Shown: positions 1 to 8,245 of the stretch, piece after piece
Layout of the letters: each line of letters starts with the position of its first letter
Position numbering within the stretch: the stretch's first letter is position 1
NCBI GenBank assembly: GCA_964554215.1
Contig: CAZKND010000006.1
Coordinates: forward strand, 1-32,581
Source of the DNA: CAYLJV01 sp964554215
Lineage (GTDB): Archaea > Hadarchaeota > Hadarchaeia > Hadarchaeales > JAGGTB01
Direction: 5' to 3'
Length of the DNA: 32,581 nucleotides
Notes under the pieces: model-generated
Told to the model about the DNA's origin: nothing
Databases searched by the model: none
The model's input: only the letters and a program-made list of their open reading frames with translations
Made by a program: the position numbers and the translations under genes

Positions 1-457
1 TCGCCATAACTATAGGAATCACAAAGCATAGAACCGCTGCCAAGGGTTTTTTCTTCCCACCCTCTTCGTCAGTCTCTATAGGGGTGACGACAACGAAATT
101 TTCATTGTCATCCAACTCTCTAATATTCCGCCAAGGCCCAAAAACCACGACAGTTTGTCCAGGTTCAAGTGATTGGTCCGAAAAATCTTCTTTCTCTTGT
201 TGTTCTCCAGTTAGCAACATGATAGGCTCGGCCCTGTATTTCTTTCGAAATTCAAGCTCTCTGAAGGTTTTACCTAAAAGTGGGGCTCTCGGAGGGATTA
301 CAACTTCTGCAAAACCTGCCTCTTCCCCACTTTTCAAATCTCGAATCCTCGCACTTTCTTCGCTTAGTGTTAGTTCAAAATCTTCTGCGAATCTTTCCAC
401 GTCTTCTTCTCTACCTAGAAGGAGGAGCTTTCGATCCTTTCCCAGTTTAGTGTGTCG
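1..457 (-). pseudogene. Downstream part of SLC13-RCK permease, beyond an in-frame amber
   Basis: This is the same reading frame as the permease at 458-1312, continuing past its TAG and open to the left edge. The translation completes the first RCK-C (TrkA-C) domain, with the segment LLLLGREEDVERF. It then gives a second RCK-C domain with the motif LLGKTFRELEFRKKY and the closing strand LEPGQTVVVFGP, and begins a hydrophobic segment (AAVLCFVIPIVM) at the edge, as expected where the second membrane half of such permeases starts. No ATG lies near its beginning, so it is unlikely to be translated independently as a complete domain. Seen: open frame and domain pattern. Inferred: it belongs to the same gene as its neighbour, which is either disrupted or read through. 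Confidence 0.75.
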
Positions 458-1312
458 CTATAAAAAAAAAAAAAAATCTTTGCCCTTAGCAAGAGCGAGA
501 AGGTGAAGGTCATATTCTTTCCAAATTCCCACTTCCTCAGGAGTTTTGCCTATAAGATTGCTCTTTTCAGAGATTTCGCACTCGTATATATTCCCAGGTA
601 AATCCCAAGCTTCTCCAATCTCTTCACTAGGCCCATTTTTCTGACCAACGGTTCCTTCTTCTTTCTTGGGTAGAACAAACTTTCCGAGAAATAAAAAATA
701 AAGCACCCCTCCACCTAACAGTACTACACCTAGTGGAGTTACGGAAAAAACGCCAAGAGGTGGAAGACCCTCTTGAGCTAGAAGGTCGTTCAGCATTATC
801 AACGGACTTGAGGCGAAGAGAGTCAAAGTTCCACCTAAAATCGCCGCGAATCCCATAGGCATCAGGAGAAGAGATGGAGATAGTTTTAGCCTTTTGGAGA
901 TCCTCAACATCGAGGGGAGGAAAAGTGCAGCGGCACCAATATTTTGCATGAAAGACGAAAGCCCCCCAACGGTGAGGGATACAAGTCCAACTAGTCTTTT
1001 CTCACTGGATCCGGCAAAATCCATAATACGCTTCGTTATTCGCTCCATCACACCGGACTTGTCAATACCGTAGCCAAGAATCATGATCGCGATAACAGCT
1101 ATTACTGCGTTACTGGCGAAACCCGAAAAAGCTTCCATAGGGTCAATCAGACCCAACCACGGAAGAGTAATCATTACTAGAATAGCGACAACATCCACCC
1201 TGAAAATCTCCGTGACAAAAAGAACAACCGTCAGAAGAAGGACTAAAAGAGTTAAAAATATTTCCAGTGAGATAATATCCCCAACTTCCCTTCTAAACTT
1301 ATTTAGCTCCAC
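458..1312 (-). CDS. SLC13-type permease with RCK-C domain, N-terminal part
   Basis: Membrane permease of the SLC13/ArsB-like ion transporter superfamily, in the subfamily carrying soluble RCK-C (TrkA-C) domains between two membrane halves. The start is GTG at 1312, with no clear Shine-Dalgarno. Residues about 15-220 hold six or so membrane helices, including the family motif around SSFMQNIGAAALFLP (the hairpin that contacts the anion). Residues about 235-280 begin the first RCK-C domain (LIGKTPEEVGIWKEY). The frame then runs through four Phe codons in a 15-T tract and stops at TAG, while the homology continues in the same frame to base 1. Typical family members have about 600 residues, so 284 is a truncation. 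Substrate cannot be read from sequence; sulfate, other inorganic anions or dicarboxylates are all possible. Confidence 0.8.
   Translation of the reverse strand: MELNKFRREVGDIISLEIFLTLLVLLLTVVLFVTEIFRVDVVAILVMITLPWLGLIDPMEAFSGFASNAVIAVIAIMILGYGIDKSGVMERITKRIMDFAGSSEKRLVGLVSLTVGGLSSFMQNIGAAALFLPSMLRISKRLKLSPSLLLMPMGFAAILGGTLTLFASSPLIMLNDLLAQEGLPPLGVFSVTPLGVVLLGGGVLYFLFLGKFVLPKKEEGTVGQKNGPSEEIGEAWDLPGNIYECEISEKSNLIGKTPEEVGIWKEYDLHLLALAKGKDFFFFL
462..476. repeat. 15-nt A/T homopolymer inside a coding region
   Basis: There are fifteen A on the plus strand (T in the mRNA sense) within the permease gene, directly before its amber codon. A tract this long is prone to polymerase slippage and to sequencing error. 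Changing its length does not repair the gene: the same frame meets TAG, a second meets TAA within five codons, and the third stops about twenty codons later. Confidence 0.9.
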
Positions 1313-1576
1313 TCTTCTTTAGTCTTGTGTAGAAGCCAAAATCTTTGAAGAATTTAAGATTTTGTAGCTACCTCGCTTCCCTCTCAAAAACACTTTACAA
1401 TCCAAATTTGAATTTAAACTCTTTTATGAAAGATAAACAGTATTACATCGAAAAATTATCTTATCCTCAGTTCTTCCGCAATATCGAAACTAGTCTGATA
1501 GATAGGATAAATCATATTGCCATAGTCTCTAAAATAAAATAGTGAGGGAAAACATTTACTAAAAGGGGAATCACCA

Positions 1577-2047
1577 ATGGATAAAATTAACTTTGAGGAT
1601 ATGGATGAAAAAAATATCCTTGAATTATCAATAAAGTCGGAAATAGAAGCTCAAAAAACATACAAATTGCTTTTAGAACAGGATATTTCTGAAGATATCG
1701 AAAAAAAGATAAAAAATATCCTCAAAAAAGAAAAAAGCCATGAAGAGAGTTTGAGAAACATCTATAGTGATTGGTATCCAGACAAGGAACCAAAAATAAC
1801 AAGAGAATCTGTCGATATAGAGGGCCAAATAAAAGAAGCGGGCGATGAAATAAGCAAATTTCTGAGAAAGGCTATGAAAGACGAAAAAAACGCCGAGGAA
1901 ACTTATTCTAAGCTAGGAGATAAACTTGAAGATAAGACCCAAGCTAGAGTTTTTAAACATTTGGCATATACTGAGCGGGAACATTACGAAGCATTGAAGA
2001 AAGAGTTAGAAAATCTCAAGGATGAAAAGTCCTCAAACGAGGATTGA
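1577..2047 (+). CDS. Ferritin-like (rubrerythrin-type) four-helix protein
   Basis: Small soluble protein of 156 residues, almost entirely helical and very rich in Lys and Glu. It has the duplicated pattern of a diiron four-helix bundle: Glu22 in SEIEAQ, then E52-x-x-H55; a second half with Glu103 in DEKNAEETY and E133-x-x-H136 in TEREHYE. These match rubrerythrin/ferritin-like metal ligands, but there is no C-terminal rubredoxin domain. Known members act in peroxide reduction, iron handling or as membrane-associated oxidases. The ATG at 1577 follows AGGGGA with about 7 nt spacing. The next gene begins at or just after its stop, so it is probably translated together with a HEAT-repeat protein and a glycosyltransferase. 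The family is well supported; the substrate is unknown. Confidence 0.82.
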   Translation: MDKINFEDMDEKNILELSIKSEIEAQKTYKLLLEQDISEDIEKKIKNILKKEKSHEESLRNIYSDWYPDKEPKITRESVDIEGQIKEAGDEISKFLRKAMKDEKNAEETYSKLGDKLEDKTQARVFKHLAYTEREHYEALKKELENLKDEKSSNED

Positions 2048-2052
2048 ACTGG

Positions 2053-3102
2053 ATGCCCAATCCACTTATTTTTCAAGACTTTTTTGAATTATTTGTAGAA
2101 GAATTGTTGCTCATACTTGGGGTTATTTTGCTCGGTCTCTCCATTTTCTACATAGTTTCAATCTACCATCACAGAAAAGAGAAAAAGAATTCTTCAAACA
2201 GAAAAGAAAGATGGGAAGAAAAGTTAAGAAAGGCTTCTCAAGATAAAAATCCAAAAGCCATATCAAAAATTGACAGTTCCCATAGAGATAAATTCAAAGC
2301 ATTTTTGGCCAAAGACGGACCCGATATCTGCTCTGACTCGAAAATACTGAAAAAAATATACAAAAATCAAGGTTTCTTCAAAGAAGACTTAGAACTTATA
2401 AAGGAAGGAAGTTGGTGGGAGAAAACTAGGGCCATCGTTAGATTAAAGAAATTAAATATAGAGGAAGCAGAAGAAAATATTTCCAATCTCCTTACTCATG
2501 AAAGACTCGAGATAAGACTGGCTTCCCTCGATTATCTCTCTAACATTCAAAGTTCTAAGATTGAAAACTATTTAGAAGACTTATTTGAGAAAAACAGTGA
2601 AAATTTAGATCAATTCTTGCTGATTAGGCTCTTTCTCGCAGACCTCCGACCTCAGAGTCTTGAAAATTTCGTCCACTCCTCTAAAACAAGGTTGAGAAAA
2701 GCTGCCGCCATAATTTTAGGCAAAGAAGGTCAGGAAGAAGGTTTACCACTCCTGAATATCCTTTCAGAAGATGAAGACCCGAAGGTGAGGTTGGAAGTGG
2801 CACGTTCTATCGGAAGAATCGGTTCTAAGAAGGGCCTAGACCTACTATCTAAACTTAAAACCGACGATGACGCAGATGTCCGAGGAGAGTTGGCTAAGGC
2901 CGTTGGTAAAATAGGAGATGTTGATGGATTGAGTTTACTGGAAGAACTCGCCCAAGATGAAGCTAAAAAGGTAAAACTACAGGCTTTTCTATCGCTATCG
3001 AAACTCGGCGAACCTGGGAGAGAAATCATTTCAAAATACAGAAGTGAGGATCCTAAAGCCAGCAGAGAAGCTTTGTTGAGTTCTTTCACGGGGGAGGTGT
3101 AG
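2053..3102 (+). CDS. Membrane-anchored HEAT-repeat protein
   Basis: About 350 residues: one N-terminal membrane helix (roughly residues 15-38), a basic linker, then helical repeats. The last third shows regular PBS-lyase/HEAT-type repeats, for example DPKVRLEVARSIGRIGS followed by DADVRGELAKAVGKIGD at about 31-residue spacing. I prefer ATG 2053 because GAGGA at 2039-2043 sits 9 nt upstream; a TTG at 2044 overlapping the previous stop is the alternative. HEAT repeats bind proteins and have no catalytic residues. The gene is sandwiched between a ferritin-like gene and a processive glycosyltransferase that starts 3 nt after its stop, so a scaffold or regulatory role for the glycosyltransferase is a reasonable inference. 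Confidence 0.78.
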   Translation: MPNPLIFQDFFELFVEELLLILGVILLGLSIFYIVSIYHHRKEKKNSSNRKERWEEKLRKASQDKNPKAISKIDSSHRDKFKAFLAKDGPDICSDSKILKKIYKNQGFFKEDLELIKEGSWWEKTRAIVRLKKLNIEEAEENISNLLTHERLEIRLASLDYLSNIQSSKIENYLEDLFEKNSENLDQFLLIRLFLADLRPQSLENFVHSSKTRLRKAAAIILGKEGQEEGLPLLNILSEDEDPKVRLEVARSIGRIGSKKGLDLLSKLKTDDDADVRGELAKAVGKIGDVDGLSLLEELAQDEAKKVKLQAFLSLSKLGEPGREIISKYRSEDPKASREALLSSFTGEV

Positions 3103-3105
3103 AAC

Positions 3106-4557
3106 TTGTATACTAATATCCTTTTCACAATATTGATCATATATAGCGCGTTGGTCTTGATCTATTTTCTAGTGCTGAACTCCACCTATTTTGTATTATT
3201 GATCCTAGCCACTACAGAAATGATATACGAAAATAGAAAACCGGAATTTGGAGTATGTAAAGGTGAAGCATGTGACCTTGCACCAAGCATCAGCATACTA
3301 GTTCCTGCTTACAACGAAAAGGCAACAATAGCGGAAAGCATCTCAGCTTTACAAAAATTGGATTATCCTCAGTTGGAGATTGTAATAATCAACGACGGAT
3401 CAACGGACACTACCATGCCCGAATTAAAAAAAGAGTTTAAACTTATCAAAGTTTCACGGGACATCAAAGAGGATTTACAATACGAAAATGTCAAACAAGT
3501 CTATAAATCGGTGAACGACGATAGAATTCTCGTCATAGATAAAGAAAACGGTGGAAAAGCAGACTCGTTGAACGCTGGACTAGACTATTCTCGAAGCGAC
3601 CTCTTCATAGCAATTGACGCAGACAGTTTAATAGAAAAAGGAGGACTTCAGAGCCTCGTCCAACCTTACATAGAAAAGGACTCAGAGGTCGTAGGAATCG
3701 GAGGGATCGTTCGAGTGACTAACAACTGCAAAATAAAAGATGGTCAAGTAGTAAAAGCTCAACTCCCAGACAAAATCCTCCCTGCGATACAGGTGATGGA
3801 GTATATACGCGCATTCCTCTTCGGAAGAGCAGGATGGAGCAAAATCAATGCTCTACCCATCATATCCGGAGCATTCGGACTATTCAAAACAGACAGAGTG
3901 ATAGAAGTCGGTGGATACCGTACCGACACCGTTGGAGAAGATTCCGACCTAGTCGTAAGGCTTCACAGATTAATGCGGGACAGAGATATAGACTATGAGA
4001 TAGCTTTCAAACCTGATCCGGTATGCTGGACACAAGTACCGGAATCCCTCAAAATACTCGGACGTCAAAGAAACAGATGGGAAAGAGGACTGATCGAAAC
4101 CCTAACATACCACCCTAAAATGATTGGAAACCCAAAATACGGATCTTTGGGCATATTAGCCCTTCCTCACTTCCTTCTATTCGAAATGCTTGGACCCATT
4201 GTGGAATTAACAGGTCCTTTTGTAATACTGATCTCCTTTTTAATGGGATGGCTCGATGTAAATTTTGCTCTGCTTTTCCTAGGGGTAACAGTGATGTACG
4301 GATTACTGATATCTCTATGGTCTCTTACCCTTGAGGAGTTCATCACAAAAAGATATGAGAAACCTATGGATAGAATCAAGCTAATCGGTACAGCAATACT
4401 GGAGAACTTCGGCTACAGACAACTCCACTCTTATTGGAGACTGAAAGGAATCTTCGATTTCCTAAGAAAAGAAAACTCTTGGGGGGAAATGGAGCGAGAA
4501 ACTTTCGATTCTAGCGAAAAAAGTTCAACTGAAACAACATCAGATTCACCTGAATAA
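3106..4557 (+). CDS. Processive family 2 glycosyltransferase, membrane-bound
   Basis: Polysaccharide synthase-like enzyme of 483 residues, resembling poly-N-acetylglucosamine, hyaluronan and cellulose synthases. One N-terminal helix (about 5-38) is followed by a GT-A domain: PAYNE at 67-71, NDGST at 96-100, the metal-binding DAD at 171-173, GEDSD at 277-281 (catalytic base region) and QRNRW at 321-325 (the Q/RxxRW acceptor motif of processive enzymes). Three to four membrane helices follow (about 345-410), then a short Ser/Thr-rich tail. The TTG start is fixed by a strong GGGGAGGTG in the end of the HEAT gene. The expected action is transfer of a sugar nucleotide to a growing chain with export across the membrane. 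Sugar identity cannot be told. Confidence 0.88.
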   Translation: MYTNILFTILIIYSALVLIYFLVLNSTYFVLLILATTEMIYENRKPEFGVCKGEACDLAPSISILVPAYNEKATIAESISALQKLDYPQLEIVIINDGSTDTTMPELKKEFKLIKVSRDIKEDLQYENVKQVYKSVNDDRILVIDKENGGKADSLNAGLDYSRSDLFIAIDADSLIEKGGLQSLVQPYIEKDSEVVGIGGIVRVTNNCKIKDGQVVKAQLPDKILPAIQVMEYIRAFLFGRAGWSKINALPIISGAFGLFKTDRVIEVGGYRTDTVGEDSDLVVRLHRLMRDRDIDYEIAFKPDPVCWTQVPESLKILGRQRNRWERGLIETLTYHPKMIGNPKYGSLGILALPHFLLFEMLGPIVELTGPFVILISFLMGWLDVNFALLFLGVTVMYGLLISLWSLTLEEFITKRYEKPMDRIKLIGTAILENFGYRQLHSYWRLKGIFDFLRKENSWGEMERETFDSSEKSSTETTSDSPE

Positions 4558-4667
4558 CCAGACCATACCATATCTGACTTGTTCCTTTTTAGAAATCCAA
4601 ATGAACTGAAGCTGAAAGGTCTTAACTCACTCATCTTAAGATCTGAAGATATTTCCAAAACAATTAT

Positions 4668-4680
4668 CGAAATATAAAAA
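4668..4680 (+). promoter_or_regulatory. BRE/TATA box for the two-helix membrane protein
   Basis: The sequence CGAAATATAAAAA has a purine-rich BRE-like element directly followed by an archaeal TATA box. A start site about 25 nt downstream would leave a short leader carrying the GAGG Shine-Dalgarno before the ATG at 4717. Confidence 0.5.
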
Positions 4681-4716
4681 AGCCAAGTGGATTAAATAGT
4701 TTTGAGGAAATAATTG

Positions 4717-5016
4717 ATGGATCTTAAAAATGAAAAATTCAAGGATTCAATCGGATTGTTTCTCCTCTTACTCGGGGCTGCTTTACTGATACTAACTTTC
4801 TTCACAACTTACAAGGTGTTCATGAACCCTGCTTCATTAGAAGGTTTTGCTCAACTCGTCACACCTTCGGACGGACAAGGGGTTGGAAAGATTCTAAAAG
4901 TCGCAATTTACCCGATAGCAGGACTTTTGCTCTGGGTTATGGGAAGTGTTAGCGGCAGGCTCGCCAATCAGGGATACAAGATGTATACGACTGAATTCGA
5001 TTCGGAAAAAGACTAA
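4717..5016 (+). CDS. Small two-helix membrane protein, unknown
   Basis: About 99 residues with two membrane helices (roughly 12-34 and 60-80) joined by a loop containing the segment TPSDGQG, and a short charged C-terminus. ATG 4717 is chosen because GAGG lies about 9 nt upstream; TTG one codon earlier is possible. It has its own BRE/TATA element and is monocistronic. It converges on the GH30 gene with only 7 nt between stops, so the two transcripts probably overlap. I do not recognise a family. The spacing of the two helices suggests an accessory subunit or small membrane regulator, but nothing in the sequence shows a function. Confidence 0.7.
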   Translation: MDLKNEKFKDSIGLFLLLLGAALLILTFFTTYKVFMNPASLEGFAQLVTPSDGQGVGKILKVAIYPIAGLLLWVMGSVSGRLANQGYKMYTTEFDSEKD

Positions 5017-5023
5017 AAATCAG

Positions 5024-7150
5024 TTAGTTTCCCGTATCTAGCGAAATGGCATAAGTCGTGATGGATTTCTCTTCTGCAGTTGCTTTGAAGACTCCGTCTG
5101 AGATCTGAATGGTCGAAACCTTCTCAAGATTTTCCTCCATGGATGTCCTATAAGAAACCGCCTGCCCATTTTCGAGAAATTCTCCCACATAGTATTCATA
5201 ATTATAGTCATAGTTTTCGTCGTTAACTACAACTATCACCAGTTCGTTATCTTTCGAATCATGTGCCATTACCACGTTCGTTTTGCTAGATTTCAATATA
5301 CGGCTTCCTGGATCTATGAATCGGCTGTAATTGGACATCGCATAGTACTTTTTTGTGATGTTATAATTCTCATGTTCGTTCGTTAATATCAGACCCCAAT
5401 CAGGGCCGCCTTCTTTAGGTACGTTATTTGGGGCCGCTTGCCATATGACCCATCCGTTAGCTCCTAACGTATTGATATCTTTGGATATTTCGTCACCTAA
5501 TATAAGATAATTCTTTTTGTCGGAGTAACTGAATCCGGTATCGTACTCTGATTGATACAGTTTCTTATCATGAGACCTTGCAAGTTTTCTCAAAGCTCTC
5601 CGATCATTCTGAGAAGCGCTGTAAGCATGGGTCGCTATCGTGGAAACGTATGACTTCGCGTTTTCATCATAGTACCTGAAAGAACTTTCCGAAGAACTGA
5701 TCTCAGGAGGGTGATATATAGAATCAAGCGAAGAACCCATCCAGTACTCTTCAGGAGCATCTACACCTATCGGAAGGTCTCTGGATTCCAACTCCCTTCC
5801 AACTTTTTTGATGATGAGGTTTTGCTTTTCCAAGGTGAAATGACACCCCTCCTGTCTCCCATATTTAAACCAAGGGTTCGAAGGCTCATTCAGAGGGGCC
5901 AGAGCGTCGAAAGTGATGCCCCAATTCTCGTGGAAGTGTTCCACCACCGTGACTAGATAATCGGCAAAGTTATCGTAATAATCGGGATGTAGATTGTTCG
6001 TGTACCCCAAAAGAGAACCAGACGCACACCCACTTCTTGTCATCCAATAGGGAGGGGAGTTCGAGAAGGCTATCAACTTATCTGCCCCTCTATCTATAGC
6101 TCCTTTGAGCACAGTCCTCTGATAATTATCTCGAGACCAGTCATACCCCTCATTTTCTCTTGGTCTATAGCCCTCCATCTCCCAATTTTCAACCATGTGA
6201 TCATGTGAAGGGTTTTCCCCTCCTCCGATGTTGTACCTCACTATGTTGAAGTTTAGATTGTCCGAACCGAAAACGAGACCGATAACCTCCCTTCTTTTGG
6301 ATCTGTCCCATCCTTCGATGGATTTGGGCCACCACGCCAAAGAGGTCCCGAAACCGTCGAAGACTTGCTGTTTATTTTCCGATTTTACGGAAATGGTCTG
6401 CAGATAGGTAGGGTCACTGGAATCTGGAGAATCCGTAGACCCTAGATAACCATGATTGGAAAAGTCAGAGTAGTCATAGACGGTCTGATTTTGAGCTTTG
6501 TCAAATTTCCAATATCCAACTAGAGCAGAATTATCTACGGACTCACGATTGTAGAGAGTATTGATCTCAGAGGCTGAGAGAGAACGGCTGTAAATCCTCA
6601 GATTATCGATAGCCCCATCAAAATACTCGCTGTCCGTTTCAATATTATAGCCCAGGGCCATCTCACCATTCTTTGAAGCGAAGACATCCGAAGTCGTATT
6701 ATCCTGCTTAGTTCCATCTACCCATAGTGAAATTTCACCAGTAGGTTGAACATATCTACCGACTAGGTGTTTCCACTCCCCTTCCTGAAGCACATTTTCT
6801 GATTCAACAGATTTTCCAGACTCATCATCAAGAACTAAAAACTGGCCATGATTATCCTCGGAGATTCCTAAACCCACTCGAAGATCTCCCTTTTCGAGGA
6901 TCGTTTGACGATTCTCTTTCAATCCATCCGGTTTCACCCAAACAGAAAAAGTAATCGACTCATCGATGTCTATGGAATCAGAGTTTTCAAAAGTAACATA
7001 ATCATCTACACCATCAAAACCAAGATAAAAATCTTGAGTAGTAGTTTGTCCAGGTATGATACCGAAAATCAGTACTACAAATATTATCACTAGAGCGAAT
7101 AATACGGTAAATAAGCTTATAGCTTCTCTGGAAGATGAAATATTCGACAC
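5024..7150 (-). CDS. Exported LamG-GH30 glycosidase (beta-1,6-galactanase-like)
   Basis: Surface-anchored or secreted polysaccharide hydrolase of 708 residues. An N-terminal helix (about 11-33) is followed by a concanavalin/LamG domain (about 38-210; DGVDDYVTFENSDSI and AIDNLRIYSRSLSASEI are typical), then a GH30 catalytic domain (about 250-700). FDGFGTSLAWWP resembles the start of endo-beta-1,6-galactanases. Glu422 in LAPLNEP is the expected acid/base and Glu535 in LYQSEYDTG the expected nucleophile, 113 residues apart as usual for clan GH-A. The C-terminal beta-rich section completes the GH30 side domain. The start is GTG at 7150, without a good Shine-Dalgarno. Known GH30 activities include beta-1,6-galactanase, glucosylceramidase and xylanase; the first is my preferred guess from motif wording only. 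Confidence 0.87.
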   Translation of the reverse strand: MSNISSSREAISLFTVLFALVIIFVVLIFGIIPGQTTTQDFYLGFDGVDDYVTFENSDSIDIDESITFSVWVKPDGLKENRQTILEKGDLRVGLGISEDNHGQFLVLDDESGKSVESENVLQEGEWKHLVGRYVQPTGEISLWVDGTKQDNTTSDVFASKNGEMALGYNIETDSEYFDGAIDNLRIYSRSLSASEINTLYNRESVDNSALVGYWKFDKAQNQTVYDYSDFSNHGYLGSTDSPDSSDPTYLQTISVKSENKQQVFDGFGTSLAWWPKSIEGWDRSKRREVIGLVFGSDNLNFNIVRYNIGGGENPSHDHMVENWEMEGYRPRENEGYDWSRDNYQRTVLKGAIDRGADKLIAFSNSPPYWMTRSGCASGSLLGYTNNLHPDYYDNFADYLVTVVEHFHENWGITFDALAPLNEPSNPWFKYGRQEGCHFTLEKQNLIIKKVGRELESRDLPIGVDAPEEYWMGSSLDSIYHPPEISSSESSFRYYDENAKSYVSTIATHAYSASQNDRRALRKLARSHDKKLYQSEYDTGFSYSDKKNYLILGDEISKDINTLGANGWVIWQAAPNNVPKEGGPDWGLILTNEHENYNITKKYYAMSNYSRFIDPGSRILKSSKTNVVMAHDSKDNELVIVVVNDENYDYNYEYYVGEFLENGQAVSYRTSMEENLEKVSTIQISDGVFKATAEEKSITTYAISLDTGN

Positions 7151-7268
7151 CTTGAATCCAAAAGTCTATTTTGACTCTATTAGTTATTATTGTTAAACAT
7201 AGGAACCGCTCTAAGCAATTAGTAAAGATTCTTTAATTTGTAAGGTCTACTCAAAAACTGGGGATACA

Positions 7269-7652
7269 TTGAAAAAAGTAAAACAAATGCTTATTTCCAT
7301 CCCTCTAATTTTTTCTCTCGCCCTAGTTATCGAAGCATTCAACATATGGGTTATTGGATGGTGGGAATTTCAAAGCAGATTAGCGCTCGGAAAAACACTC
7401 CTGATTTGGATAATTCTCGGCACGATTATAGGATCTTTAAATGTTTGGGAAAAAGAGAAAGCGATCGGACCAATAATCGCCTTATGGGGAATTTTCATAG
7501 AAACTATAAATCTCTATCTTCTGAATCTATGGACTTTTCCATCTAAGTTAACGATGGCAGGGACTTACATAGTATGGGTATTACTGGGATTGTCCATTTA
7601 TCTCGATCAAAAGACTCACCTAACAAAGAAATTTCTCAAAATTAAGAAGTAA
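7269..7652 (+). CDS. Four-helix membrane protein with internal duplication
   Basis: 127 residues, four membrane helices and a basic C-terminus. The TTG start is supported by GGGGA 4 nt upstream. Residues 22-51 and 78-107 align without gaps at an offset of 56: E22/E78, N25/N81, W32/W88, F34/F90, S36/S92, L38/L94, T43/T99, W47/W103, L50/L106 and G51/G107 match. Each unit is therefore a two-helix hairpin with a conserved WxFxSxL turn, and the protein arose by tandem duplication. I do not recognise a named family. It stands alone between the divergent GH30 gene and a 2TM-domain gene. Confidence 0.72.
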   Translation: MKKVKQMLISIPLIFSLALVIEAFNIWVIGWWEFQSRLALGKTLLIWIILGTIIGSLNVWEKEKAIGPIIALWGIFIETINLYLLNLWTFPSKLTMAGTYIVWVLLGLSIYLDQKTHLTKKFLKIKK

Positions 7653-7812
7653 ACCCTCCATTTTCTCCAGATATATTCTTAAGATGGCTCTATATCCTAA
7701 ATAAAATAATTTCCTCTTGAGAAAAGACTCTATCATTGCAATTAACACTGTAAAACTTCGAAATAATTATAAAAATGCCCTCATTACTAAAGGTCGAAGG
7801 GAGGTGTTACAT

Positions 7813-8100
7813 TTGGAAGAAGAAATTTCTCTAGAAGAATATCAGGACGCTTACAGAAAAATGAGAATGGAAGAGGAGAAGAAAGGATTCTGGAGTCACT
7901 TAACAGTTTTCATACTGATAAACATCATGTTCATCGTAATCAATTATCTATATACTCCAGGAAACCTCTGGTTCTTCTACCCGTTGATCGGTTGGGGAAT
8001 CGGAATAACACTACACTACATGAATACTACACGCTGGGTCAAAAGTGAACTAAAGGAAAAAGAAGCAATAGCAGAAAAAAGGGCCAAAGAAGAGAAATAG
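7813..8100 (+). CDS. 2TM-domain small membrane protein
   Basis: About 95 residues: an acidic helix (residues 1-25), two membrane helices separated by the loop YTPGNLWFFYP, and a charged coiled C-terminus. The pattern of HLTVFILIN, then LWFFYPLIGWGIG, then a conserved His in ITLHYM is that of the 2TM domain found alone or fused to histidine kinases in bacteria and archaea. The frame is open 32 codons further upstream, but a strong GGGAGGTG at 7798-7805 placed 7 nt before TTG 7813 fixes the start there; the extra upstream residues look non-coding. Role unknown; members are thought to be small membrane modules. Confidence 0.8.
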   Translation: MEEEISLEEYQDAYRKMRMEEEKKGFWSHLTVFILINIMFIVINYLYTPGNLWFFYPLIGWGIGITLHYMNTTRWVKSELKEKEAIAEKRAKEEK

Positions 8101-8245
8101 ACCTTTTACCATCTGGTGCTGATTTCTTAAACATCAGAGCTAAGGGTGTTTCAATATAGAATCTCCATTTCAGAATAAAAACAGATGCTTTGCTTTAAAT
8201 CATAATTTACAGCGAAAAAGAAAAATTTCTCTCAGTGAACAGATT

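Noticed and set aside
1345..1542. 65-codon plus-strand frame with TTG start
   Set aside because: No Shine-Dalgarno, no recognisable domain and composition of an AT-rich spacer; treated as intergenic.
7717..7812. 32-residue N-terminal extension of the 2TM-domain gene
   Set aside because: A strong GGGAGGTG stands 7 nt before TTG 7813 and the extension has no counterpart in the family pattern.
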